Source: Cognatundibacterium jejuense
GTDB taxonomy: Bacteria; Pseudomonadota; Gammaproteobacteria; Burkholderiales; Burkholderiaceae_D
Reading direction: 5' to 3'
Length of the DNA stretch: 64,000 nt
Assembly (NCBI RefSeq): GCF_014284255.1
Contig: NZ_JACOFV010000002.1
Coordinates: 346,401 to 410,400 of the forward strand
Numbering within the stretch: position 1 is the stretch's first letter; each line of letters begins with the position of its first letter. Below the pieces are notes generated by a model, which saw only the letters and a program-made list of their open reading frames with translations, was not told the DNA's origin and made no database searches. This document shows, piece by piece, positions 57,345 to 64,000 of the stretch. The position numbers and the translations under genes were made by a program.

Positions 57345-57659
57345 TTATGCCTTCACAACTTCGCCAGTCGACTTGTAGACGCGGACTTTCTTACCATCCA
57401 CGACCTTAAAGCCTACACGGTCTGCTTTGCCAGATGCAGCGTTAAACAACGCAACATTCGACACATGAATCGGCATCACTTTATCAACGATGCCACCTAC
57501 TGCGCCAGTCATTGGGTTAGGCTTAACAGCTTTTTTAGCAACGTTAATACCAGCTACAACAACGTAATCGCTGTCGATGCATGCTTGCACCTGACCACGT
57601 TTACCTTTGTCTTTACCCGTCAAGACGATGACTTCGTCGTTTTTACGAATTTTATTCAT
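57345..57659 (-). CDS. rplX: Ribosomal protein L24
   Basis: 104 residues with an N-terminal KOW motif ([20 protein letters not shown]). It helps start 50S assembly. The ATG at 57659 has AGGAG 5 bases upstream; a GTG directly before is also in frame. Confidence 0.97.
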   Translation of the reverse strand: MNKIRKNDEVIVLTGKDKGKRGQVQACIDSDYVVVAGINVAKKAVKPNPMTGAVGGIVDKVMPIHVSNVALFNAASGKADRVGFKVVDGKKVRVYKSTGEVVKA

Positions 57660-57668
57660 CACGACTCC

Positions 57669-58037
57669 TTACAGCACTTCTGGAGCTAAAGACACGATTT
57701 TCATGAAGCGCTCAGTACGCAATTCGCGTGTTACTGGGCCGAAAATACGAGTGCCGATAGGCTCAAGCTTTGCATTCAACAATACTGCAGCATTGCCATC
57801 AAATTTGACCAACGAGCCATCTTGACGACGAACACCCTTAGCTGTTCTCACAACCACGGCGTTGTAAATTTCACCTTTTTTTACACGACCGCGTGGAGCA
57901 GCAGATTTTACAGTGACTTTAATTACATCACCGATACCCGCATAACGACGCTTGGAACCGCCCAACACCTTAATACACAAAACTTCACGTGCACCAGTGT
58001 TGTCAGCCACTTCCAGCCGGCTTTCTGTTTGAATCAT
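57669..58037 (-). CDS. rplN: Ribosomal protein L14
   Basis: 122 residues. [19 protein letters not shown] and the ending [12 protein letters not shown] are typical. It sits at a bridge to the 30S. First gene of the spc group, preceded by a 239-base gap. Confidence 0.98.
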   Translation of the reverse strand: MIQTESRLEVADNTGAREVLCIKVLGGSKRRYAGIGDVIKVTVKSAAPRGRVKKGEIYNAVVVRTAKGVRRQDGSLVKFDGNAAVLLNAKLEPIGTRIFGPVTRELRTERFMKIVSLAPEVL

Positions 58038-58205
58038 AATGTTCTCTTTCCCAACTTAATCCACATAACTTGCACAATGCAAATTTGTAGTCAGTCTTGG
58101 TCCCGCCAGCCAACCCCTACATAACCTACAATGCACGAGCCAACTGATTAGGTGGACGATTTTTTAACCACTTTCACAACGAGAGGGTGTTGCGAAAGAC
58201 ATTTA

Positions 58206-58238
58206 GGCTGTCATTTACATGTATTGCAAATGACAGCC
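58206..58238 (-). other. Strong stem-loop between rpsQ and rplN
   Basis: Perfect 11-bp stem GGCTGTCATTT / AAATGACAGCC with an 11-base loop, 38 bases after the rpsQ stop, at the boundary between the S10 and spc groups. No T run follows on the minus strand, so it is not a standard terminator; it could cap the S10 mRNA end or act in regulation. The rest of the 58038-58276 gap holds no gene. Confidence 0.6.
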
Positions 58239-58276
58239 CATCATTATTACATCAAAAAAGTTTTTGTGCAATAAAT

Positions 58277-58549
58277 TTATACAACTTGTGCGACTTGAAC
58301 CACACGTGTCACTGTCCAAGCTTTAGTCTTGGAGATCGGACGACCTTCTTGGATTTCAACTGTGTCGCCAGCTTTTGCCTGGTTCGCTTCATCGTGTGCG
58401 TGGTACTTTGCAGTACGAACGATGATCTTGCCATACAAAGGATGTTTGACGTGACGTTCAACAACCACTGTTACGGTTTTGTCCATCTTGTCTGACACAA
58501 CTTTGCCAATTAATGTGCGCTTCAATGCCACTTTAACTTGATCGTTCAT
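58277..58549 (-). CDS. rpsQ: Ribosomal protein S17
   Basis: 90 residues, OB fold. [21 protein letters not shown] and [13 protein letters not shown] are conserved. Early-binding 30S protein. Its ATG overlaps the rpmC stop codon (TAATG). Last gene of the S10 group. Confidence 0.98.
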   Translation of the reverse strand: MNDQVKVALKRTLIGKVVSDKMDKTVTVVVERHVKHPLYGKIIVRTAKYHAHDEANQAKAGDTVEIQEGRPISKTKAWTVTRVVQVAQVV

Positions 58550-58740
58550 TATTTGGCATCCTTCTGGTTCATGACGGTTTTAACACGTGCGATGTCACGA
58601 CGAACTTTTTTCAACTGTGAAGTGTTAGTCAGTTGCTGTGTAGCGATTTGCATACGCAGGCTGAATTGTGCCTTCAACAGATCATTAAGTTCTTTGGTCA
58701 AAGCCGCTTGATCTTTACCTTGGAGTTCAGATACTTTCAT
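58549..58740 (-). CDS. rpmC: Ribosomal protein L29
   Basis: 63 residues, two helices. It starts [18 protein letters not shown] and ends [19 protein letters not shown]. Near the exit tunnel, beside L23. Overlaps rpsQ by one base. Confidence 0.97.
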   Translation of the reverse strand: MKVSELQGKDQAALTKELNDLLKAQFSLRMQIATQQLTNTSQLKKVRRDIARVKTVMNQKDAK

Positions 58741-58752
58741 TTACAACTCCTA

Positions 58753-59172
58753 TTATTGGCCGACTTGACGGACGACGAACGTAGTCATCAACGGCAATTT
58801 AGCTGCAGCCAAGCGGAACGCTTCGCGTGCCAGCGCTTCATCGACACCATCCATCTCGTACAACATTTTGCCAGGTTGAATCTCGGCAACGTAGTACTCA
58901 GGATTACCCTTACCATTACCCATACGAACCTCTGCAGGTTTCTGGGAAATTGGCTTGTCCGGGAAAACACGGATCCAAATACGACCACCGCGTTTAATAT
59001 GACGGGTCATCGCACGACGCGCAGCTTCGATCTGACGCGCTGTGATACGACCACGGCCAACCGCTTTCAAGCCAAACTCACCGAAGGAGACAGCTGTACC
59101 ACGGGAATGAGAAATCCCCTTGTTACGGCCTTTTTGCTCCTTACGATATTTTCTGCGTGCTGGTTGCAGCAT
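58753..59172 (-). CDS. rplP: Ribosomal protein L16
   Basis: 139 residues. [19 protein letters not shown] and [21 protein letters not shown] are typical. It organises the A-site tRNA region of the 50S. Follows rpsC by two bases. Confidence 0.98.
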   Translation of the reverse strand: MLQPARRKYRKEQKGRNKGISHSRGTAVSFGEFGLKAVGRGRITARQIEAARRAMTRHIKRGGRIWIRVFPDKPISQKPAEVRMGNGKGNPEYYVAEIQPGKMLYEMDGVDEALAREAFRLAAAKLPLMTTFVVRQVGQ

Positions 59173-59174
59173 GA

Positions 59175-60005
59175 TTATTCTCCTGCTTTCTCAGCTGGAG
59201 CTGCAGCGTCAGCTTTTGCGCGTACGCGCTTGGCTGCTGGAGCTGCTGCACCAGTTGTAGTTTGCCCTTCAGGACGCTTAGCACGTGGACGACTGTTTGG
59301 CTTGCCATCGTCACGACGTGGACCACGACGTTTTTTGTCGTCTTCTGGAGTCGATTCAATAACAGGCGCATCGCCATTTGCTAAACGATCACCTTTGTAG
59401 ACCCACACTTTTACGCCAATAATGCCGTAAGTTGTGGATGCTTCGCCAAAACCGTAGTCGATATCAGCGCGCAATGTATGCAGAGGCACACGGCCTTCGC
59501 GATACCATTCTTTACGAGCGATTTCAATACCATTCAAACGACCACCGGACATGATCTTGATGCCTTGTGCACCCAAACGCATTGCATTTTGCATCGCACG
59601 TTTCATCGCGCGGCGGAACATAATACGTTTTTCGAGCTGTTGAGCGATCGAATCAGCGATCAATTGTGCATCGATTTCTGGCTTGCGAATTTCTTCGATG
59701 TTCACGTGAACTGGCACGCCCATCATTTTCGACAATTCAGCTTTCAATACTTCAATATCTTCGCCTTTTTTACCGATTACAACACCTGGACGGGAGCTGT
59801 AAATAGTAATACGGGCGTTTTTCGCTGGACGCTCAATAGTGATGCGGCCTACAGATGCGTTTTTCAGTTTTTTCTTCAGGTACTCACGTACTTTCAGATC
59901 TTCACCGAGCATGGCAGCGAAATTGCCGTTGCCTGCATACCAACGTGAAGACCAGTTACGTGTTACCGCAAGACGAAAACCGGTTGGATGTATCTTCTGT
60001 CCCAT
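59175..60005 (-). CDS. rpsC: Ribosomal protein S3
   Basis: 276 residues against 233 in E. coli. The KH domain ([20 protein letters not shown]) and C-terminal domain are normal to about residue 215; the additional tail (about 218-276) is rich in Arg, Lys, Ala and Pro. Such tails are common in betaproteobacteria. Located on the outside of the 30S head. Confidence 0.98.
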   Translation of the reverse strand: MGQKIHPTGFRLAVTRNWSSRWYAGNGNFAAMLGEDLKVREYLKKKLKNASVGRITIERPAKNARITIYSSRPGVVIGKKGEDIEVLKAELSKMMGVPVHVNIEEIRKPEIDAQLIADSIAQQLEKRIMFRRAMKRAMQNAMRLGAQGIKIMSGGRLNGIEIARKEWYREGRVPLHTLRADIDYGFGEASTTYGIIGVKVWVYKGDRLANGDAPVIESTPEDDKKRRGPRRDDGKPNSRPRAKRPEGQTTTGAAAPAAKRVRAKADAAAPAEKAGE

Positions 60006-60014
60006 CGTGACTCC

Positions 60015-60344
60015 TTAGTTACCGACAGTCACATAAATGTGACAGGATTGTTTAGAGATACGATCACCACGACCCTTAGCGCGTGCTGTGAAGCGCTTCA
60101 GAATCGCACCTTTTTCGACATAGATAGTCTTTACTTTCAGCTCATCGATATCTGCACCATCGTTGTGCTCGGCGTTTGCAATTGCAGACTCCAACACTTT
60201 CTTAATGATTGCAGCACCTTTTTTAGGGCTGAATGCCAGGATATTCAATGCCTGATCTACTTTTTTACCACGGATAAGGTCTGCAACGAGGCGACCTTTT
60301 TGCTCAGACAGACGCACACCGCGAAGATTAGCTTTAGTTTCCAT
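60015..60344 (-). CDS. rplV: Ribosomal protein L22
   Basis: 109 residues. [23 protein letters not shown] and the hairpin that narrows the exit tunnel ([19 protein letters not shown]) are present. The ATG at 60344 has better spacing to AGGA than the adjacent ATG at 60347. Confidence 0.97.
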   Translation of the reverse strand: METKANLRGVRLSEQKGRLVADLIRGKKVDQALNILAFSPKKGAAIIKKVLESAIANAEHNDGADIDELKVKTIYVEKGAILKRFTARAKGRGDRISKQSCHIYVTVGN

Positions 60345-60353
60345 CATCGGTCC

Positions 60354-60629
60354 TTATTTCTTAGCCTTTTTATCGGCAGCGTGACCCTTGAACGTACGGG
60401 TCAGCGCAAATTCGCCGAGCTTGTGACCAACCATGTTTTCGGAAACATAAACTGGTACGTGTTGCTTACCGTTATGCACCGCAATGGTCAAACCGATGAA
60501 GTCCGGCATAATTGTCGAACGACGGGACCAAGTCTTGATTGGCTTTTTGTCTTTATTTGCTTGCGCAGTTTCGACTTTCTTCACCAGGTGGGCGTCGCAG
60601 AACGGCCCTTTTTTCAATGAACGTGTCAT
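60354..60629 (-). CDS. rpsS: Ribosomal protein S19
   Basis: 91 residues. [20 protein letters not shown] and [20 protein letters not shown] are conserved. It forms part of the 30S head with S13. Between rplB and rplV. Confidence 0.98.
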   Translation of the reverse strand: MTRSLKKGPFCDAHLVKKVETAQANKDKKPIKTWSRRSTIMPDFIGLTIAVHNGKQHVPVYVSENMVGHKLGEFALTRTFKGHAADKKAKK

Positions 60630-60639
60630 GTTTTATCCC

Positions 60640-61470
60640 TTATTTCTTACCACGGCGTGAGACGATCATCGAAGTAGTACGCTTGTTGCGACGTGTCTTC
60701 TTACCCTTGGTCTGTTGACCCCATGGAGAAACTGGATGACGACCTGCTGCGGTTTTACCTTCACCACCACCGTGCGGGTGATCAACCGGATTCATTACCA
60801 CACCGCGAACGGTAGGACGAACACCGCGCCAACGCATCGCACCAGCTTTACCAATCTTACGCAGATTGTGCTCGCCGTTACCAACTTCACCGATAGTTGC
60901 GCGGCATTCGATATGAATACGACGAACTTCACCGGAGCGCAAACGAACCTGAGCGTAAGTGCCTTCACGCGCCATCAGAACAACGCCAGCACCAGCTGTA
61001 CGTGCGATCTGAGCACCCTTGCCTGGCAACATTTCTACGCAGTGCATAGTTGTGCCAACTGGGATGTTACGGATAGGCAAGCAGTTACCAGATTTGATTG
61101 GCGCTTGAGAGCCGCTCATTACCTGATCACCAGCAGCCATACCTTTAGTAGCGATGATGTAAGCACGCTCACCATCCGCGTAGCACAACAAAGCAATGTG
61201 CGCTGTACGGTTAGGATCGTATTCAATACGTTCTACTTTTGCAGGAATACCGTCTTTAGTGTTGCGTTTGAAGTCAACAATACGATAATGCTGCTTATGA
61301 CCACCACCGATATGACGGGTAGTGATGTGACCGTTATTATTACGGCCAGCAGTTTTGGATTTCTTTTCCAACAAAGCAGCAAACGGACTACCTTTATGCA
61401 GGCCTTCTGTTACTACTTTCACCATACCACGACGACCTGGTGAGGTTGGCTTCATCTTAACGAGTGCCAT
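60640..61470 (-). CDS. rplB: Ribosomal protein L2
   Basis: 276 residues. [16 protein letters not shown] contains the conserved histidine near the peptidyl transferase centre. It is needed for subunit joining. Follows rplW by two bases. Confidence 0.99.
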   Translation of the reverse strand: MALVKMKPTSPGRRGMVKVVTEGLHKGSPFAALLEKKSKTAGRNNNGHITTRHIGGGHKQHYRIVDFKRNTKDGIPAKVERIEYDPNRTAHIALLCYADGERAYIIATKGMAAGDQVMSGSQAPIKSGNCLPIRNIPVGTTMHCVEMLPGKGAQIARTAGAGVVLMAREGTYAQVRLRSGEVRRIHIECRATIGEVGNGEHNLRKIGKAGAMRWRGVRPTVRGVVMNPVDHPHGGGEGKTAAGRHPVSPWGQQTKGKKTRRNKRTTSMIVSRRGKK

Positions 61471-61472
61471 GC

Positions 61473-61787
61473 TTATGCCCCCTCAGTGAAGTTGATTTCT
61501 TGACCTGGCTTCAAGCATACAAAAGCGCGTTTTGTATGATTGCGACGGCCATTAAATCTACCGGTACGTTTTTGTTTACCTTGACGATTTGCTACTTGAA
61601 CAGATTCAACTTGAACCTTAAACAGCAATTCGACGGCAGCTTTGATTTCTGGCTTGGTTGCATCTGGCATAACCAGGAAAACCACTTGTTCATTCTTTTC
61701 AGCAACCATAGTTGCTTTTTCAGAAATAACAGGAGCCAGCAACACCTTCATCAGGCGTTCTTCGCTATGTTTGATTAATGCGCTCAT
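61473..61787 (-). CDS. rplW: Ribosomal protein L23
   Basis: 104 residues. [21 protein letters not shown] and [20 protein letters not shown] are typical. It docks trigger factor and SRP at the tunnel exit. Its start overlaps the rplD stop by 4 bases. Confidence 0.98.
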   Translation of the reverse strand: MSALIKHSEERLMKVLLAPVISEKATMVAEKNEQVVFLVMPDATKPEIKAAVELLFKVQVESVQVANRQGKQKRTGRFNGRRNHTKRAFVCLKPGQEINFTEGA

Positions 61788-62407
61788 GCCAGCATCTCCT
61801 CAATCTTTGCCAGTGCTGGCTTAGTGATCAACACTTTCTTGTAGAACACCAAAGAAACTGGATCAGCATAACGTGGCTCAACAACCAAAACGTTTGCCAA
61901 GTTACGTGCTGCCAACATCAGATTTTCATTGAATTCATCAGTGATGATCAAAACGGAATCCAGGCAACCCAATGCTTTCAATTTTTCCGTCAACAATTTT
62001 GTTTTCGGAGCTTCGACAGCAACATCATCAACCACATTCAGACGACCTTCACGAGCCAACTGAGAGAGGATCGAGCAGATACCTGCGCGATACATCTTTT
62101 TGTTAACTTTGTGAGAGAAGTTCTCATCTGGTGTATTTGGGAAAATACGACCACCGCCACGCCACAAAGGAGAGGAAGACATACCAGCACGTGCACGACC
62201 AGTACCTTTTTGACGCCAAGGCTTCTTAGTTGTGTGATGGACTTCTTCACGATCTTTTTGCTTGCGATTACCGCTACGCGCGTTCGCTTGGAATGCAACA
62301 ACTACTTGATGAATCAAGGCTTCGTTGTAATCACGACCGAAAATAGTATCAGGAGCAACGACGTTCGCTGCAGCTTGACCTTGTTCGTTTAGGAGCTTCA
62401 GTTCCAT
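61784..62407 (-). CDS. rplD: Ribosomal protein L4
   Basis: 207 residues. [16 protein letters not shown] and the tunnel loop ([20 protein letters not shown]) are present. In E. coli L4 also represses the S10 operon by binding its leader; here a structured leader lies before rplC. Starts 3 bases after rplC. Confidence 0.98.
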   Translation of the reverse strand: MELKLLNEQGQAAANVVAPDTIFGRDYNEALIHQVVVAFQANARSGNRKQKDREEVHHTTKKPWRQKGTGRARAGMSSSPLWRGGGRIFPNTPDENFSHKVNKKMYRAGICSILSQLAREGRLNVVDDVAVEAPKTKLLTEKLKALGCLDSVLIITDEFNENLMLAARNLANVLVVEPRYADPVSLVFYKKVLITKPALAKIEEMLA

Positions 62408-62410
62408 GGA

Positions 62411-63067
62411 TTAGGCTCCCTTCTTTGCTTTAACTTTAACAGCAGGAGATACTACTACCTGACCATTTTTTGCACCCGGCACAGCACCCTTAACCAGCAA
62501 CAACTGACGCTCTGCATCTACGCGAGCGATTTCCAGATTTTGCACAGTACGAGTTACGTCACCCAAGTGACCAGTCATGCGCTTACCAGGGAAAACACGA
62601 CCTGGATCCTGCGCCATACCGATAGAACCTGGAACGTTATGGGAACGGGAGTTACCGTGAGTAGCGCGACCAGAAGCGAAGTGGTGACGTTTGATGGTAC
62701 CGGCATAGCCTTTACCAATTGTTACGCCTTGCACGTCAACTTTTTGACCAGCTTCGAACAATCCAACAGGCACAACATCGCCAGCTTTCATTTCGGAAGC
62801 TTTAGCAGCATCAACACGGAATTCTTTTAATACAGTACCAGCTTCAACACCTGCTTTTGCGAGGTGACCGGCAGCCGCTTTAGTTACACGGGATGCACGG
62901 CGCTGACCGAAAGTAACCTGAACAGCGGAGTAACCGTCTGTTTCAGGAGTTTTGACTTGCGTCACGCGGTTGTTGGACACGTCTAATACAGTAACAGGAA
63001 TTGAATCCCCATCATCTGTAAAGATGCGCATCATACCAACCTTGCGACCAACTAGGCCCAAGCTCAT
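62411..63067 (-). CDS. rplC: Ribosomal protein L3
   Basis: 218 residues. [20 protein letters not shown] and [20 protein letters not shown] identify it; the Gln in MAQDPG is the residue methylated by PrmB. The ATG at 63067 has GGAG 6 bases upstream. Unlike the usual tight rpsJ-rplC pair, it is preceded by a 226-base gap with its own promoter and hairpins. Confidence 0.98.
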   Translation of the reverse strand: MSLGLVGRKVGMMRIFTDDGDSIPVTVLDVSNNRVTQVKTPETDGYSAVQVTFGQRRASRVTKAAAGHLAKAGVEAGTVLKEFRVDAAKASEMKAGDVVPVGLFEAGQKVDVQGVTIGKGYAGTIKRHHFASGRATHGNSRSHNVPGSIGMAQDPGRVFPGKRMTGHLGDVTRTVQNLEIARVDAERQLLLVKGAVPGAKNGQVVVSPAVKVKAKKGA

Positions 63068-63156
63068 TATTTTCTCCATTCTCACCTACGATTGGGTGAG
63101 GCTGATGTTTAAAAAACTTAAACGAAAAGGTTAGCGGAAGCTAACCTACATTTAAG
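63068..63156 (-). promoter_or_regulatory. Structured 5' leader of rplC
   Basis: From the predicted transcript start near 63156 the minus-strand leader carries three hairpins: AGGTTAGC-TTCC-GCTAACCT (63128-63147, followed by TTTT), GTTTAA/TTAAAC (63107-63123) and CTCACC/GGTGAG (63081-63100), the last just before the ribosome-binding site. The arrangement suggests r-protein feedback control or attenuation. Confidence 0.6.
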
Positions 63157-63162
63157 CCTTCG

Positions 63163-63191
63163 ATTATAGCCCACAAATTTTTTATTTACAA
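63163..63191 (-). promoter_or_regulatory. Promoter of rplC
   Basis: Minus-strand TTGTAA (63186-63191), 17-bp spacer, consensus TATAAT (63163-63168). AT-rich DNA upstream could act as an UP element. Confidence 0.8.
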
Positions 63192-63223
63192 CGCAAATTA
63201 TTTGAAAATTCAAAAATTTGTGG
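63171..63223. repeat. 12-bp inverted repeat across the rplC promoter
   Basis: CCACAAATTTTT (63171-63182) and AAAAATTTGTGG (63212-63223) are perfect inverted arms 29 bases apart. One arm lies in the promoter spacer and the -35 lies between the arms, a layout fitting an operator. Confidence 0.65.
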
Positions 63224-63246
63224 TATGTCAATTCCTTTTAAATTCA

Positions 63247-63272
63247 CCAGTTTGCAATTACACAAAAACTGG
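63247..63272 (-). terminator. Stem-loop after rpsJ
   Basis: CCAGTTT / AAACTGG with a 12-base loop, 21 bases after the rpsJ stop; outer TTC / GAA bases extend it. Only a short T run follows on the minus strand. Confidence 0.45.
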
Positions 63273-63293
63273 CGAACTTTAATTGGTAATTGA

Positions 63294-63611
63294 TTACTGC
63301 AATTTGATTTCAACATCAACGCCAGCTGGCAAGTCGAGCTTCATCAAAGCATCAACTGTTTTGTCTGTTGGATCAACGATATCCATCAAACGCTGGTGTG
63401 TACGAATTTCAAACTGATCACGGGAAGTTTTGTTCACGTGCGGGGAACGCAATACGTCGAAACGTTGGATACGTGTTGGCAGAGGTACTGGACCTTTAAC
63501 AACAGCGCCAGTGCGCTTAGCTGTTTCAACGATTTCCAAAGCAGATTGATCGATCAATTTGTAATCGAATGCTTTCAGACGGATGCGGATCTTTTGATTT
63601 TGTGTGGACAT
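63294..63611 (-). CDS. rpsJ: Ribosomal protein S10
   Basis: 105 residues. [29 protein letters not shown] is spread over the conserved N-terminal half; [18 protein letters not shown] is the loop used for NusE function. S10 also acts as NusE in antitermination. It follows tuf, from which it is separated by a terminator, and precedes a 226-base gap. Confidence 0.98.
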   Translation of the reverse strand: MSTQNQKIRIRLKAFDYKLIDQSALEIVETAKRTGAVVKGPVPLPTRIQRFDVLRSPHVNKTSRDQFEIRTHQRLMDIVDPTDKTVDALMKLDLPAGVDVEIKLQ

Positions 63612-63686
63612 GCTATTTCCTATAAAGAACGAGCCAACTACTCAGTGAGTGTGGCGATTTTTACAAAGAGCGAATACTAAAAAAAG

Positions 63687-63716
63687 CGGCTGACGTGCTT
63701 AAAAACACGGCAGCCG
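63687..63716 (-). terminator. Terminator after tuf
   Basis: CGGCTG-a-CGTG / CACG-g-CAGCCG stem with an 8-base loop, 24 bases after the tuf stop; the minus strand continues with seven T. Confidence 0.88.
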
Positions 63717-63740
63717 ACTAGTGTACTACAAAATTACGAA

Positions 63741-64000
63741 TTACTCGATAATTTTTGCAACAACGCCCGCACCAACAGTACGACCGCCTTCACGGATAGC
63801 GAAGCGCAAGCCTTCTTCCATCGCGATCGGGTTGATCAGTTTTACTGTGATAGATACGTTATCACCTGGCATAACCATTTCTTTGTCTTTTGGCAACTCG
63901 ATCGAACCAGTTACGTCCGTTGTACGGAAGTAGAACTGTGGACGGTAGTTGTTAAAGAATGGTGTATGACGACCACCTTCATCTTTAGACAATACATAGA
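63741..64000 (-). CDS. tuf: Elongation factor Tu, C-terminal part
   Basis: Only the last about 86 residues are inside the window; the gene continues past 64000. Domain 3 motifs [20 protein letters not shown] and [11 protein letters not shown] are diagnostic of EF-Tu. It delivers aminoacyl-tRNA to the ribosome. Position before rpsJ is standard (str operon). Confidence 0.98.
   Translation of the reverse strand, partial: YVLSKDEGGRHTPFFNNYRPQFYFRTTDVTGSIELPKDKEMVMPGDNVSITVKLINPIAMEEGLRFAIREGGRTVGAGVVAKIIE

Noticed and set aside
58633..59400. Long open frame (255 codons) on the plus strand opposite rplP, rpmC and rpsC
   Set aside because: It runs antisense to three well-conserved ribosomal genes and its protein has no recognisable domain; such frames arise from the codon bias of the real genes.
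60715..61443. Open frame of 242 codons on the plus strand opposite rplB
   Set aside because: Antisense shadow of L2, rich in Thr, Asn and Phe as expected from reversed codons; no ribosome-binding site or family match.

Overview
The window is chromosomal DNA from a betaproteobacterium, most likely order Burkholderiales and close to the Oxalobacteraceae (an Undibacterium- or Herminiimonas-like organism). This placement rests on gene order and protein character: an SAH-riboswitch-controlled ahcY followed by a holin-like gene and metF; the kdsD-kdsC-lptC-lptA-lptB-rpoN-hpf cluster; the ResB/CcsB (System II) cytochrome c maturation genes next to cytochrome c4, engB and hemB; and cutA beside the alpha/spc/S10 ribosomal operons. 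By eye the base composition is moderate, below the high GC usual for Burkholderia. Genus-level naming is inference.

Layout. 1-0.7 kb: a cut-off secreted protein and a small PstS-like periplasmic protein. 1.1-6.7 kb (minus): metF, a holin-like membrane protein, ahcY with its SAH riboswitch, apt and a KefB-type antiporter. 6.9-12.4 kb (plus): KDO synthesis and LPS transport genes, then rpoN and hpf, closed by a terminator. 12.6-13.7 kb: a 3-hydroxyisobutyryl-CoA hydrolase. 13.7-18.7 kb (minus): a branched-chain amino acid ABC transporter whose LivM permease and LivG ATPase are one fused protein. 19-30.3 kb (minus): the pilMNOPQ type IV pilus operon, a repeat-rich lipoprotein, a fused shikimate kinase/dehydroquinate synthase, dgt and a DUF4197 protein. 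30.6-36.1 kb: mrcA, the divergent pair cyaY/lptM, an acyltransferase and msrQP. 36.3-42.7 kb: ccsB, resB, cytochrome c4, engB and hemB. 43-48.8 kb: a sterol-desaturase-like membrane enzyme, sbcB, a 1-Cys peroxiredoxin, dsbD and cutA. 49-64 kb (minus): an unbroken set of ribosomal protein genes with rpoA, secY and infA, ending in the 3' part of tuf at the window edge.

Most of the window is conserved housekeeping DNA. I saw no insertion sequence, prophage, CRISPR array, tRNA or rRNA gene. The less ordinary material lies in fused genes (LivMG, AroKB), in a nine-repeat Ig-like lipoprotein downstream of pilQ, and between genes. The non-coding items of most interest are a row of four stem-loops ending in a minus-strand terminator between engB and hemB (candidate small RNA), a promoter plus structured leader between rpsJ and rplC, a structured leader before rpsD, a possible switch mechanism in the ahcY leader, and a 12-bp tandem repeat in the cyaY-lptM divergent promoter region.

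Functional links: SAH hydrolase and MetF both serve the methionine/SAM cycle; kdsDC and lptCAB supply and export LPS; pilMNOPQ form the type IV pilus alignment complex and secretin; cytochrome c4 is a client of the adjacent ResB/CcsB heme ligation system; DsbD, MsrPQ and the peroxiredoxin deal with thiol and oxidative damage in the envelope and cytoplasm.
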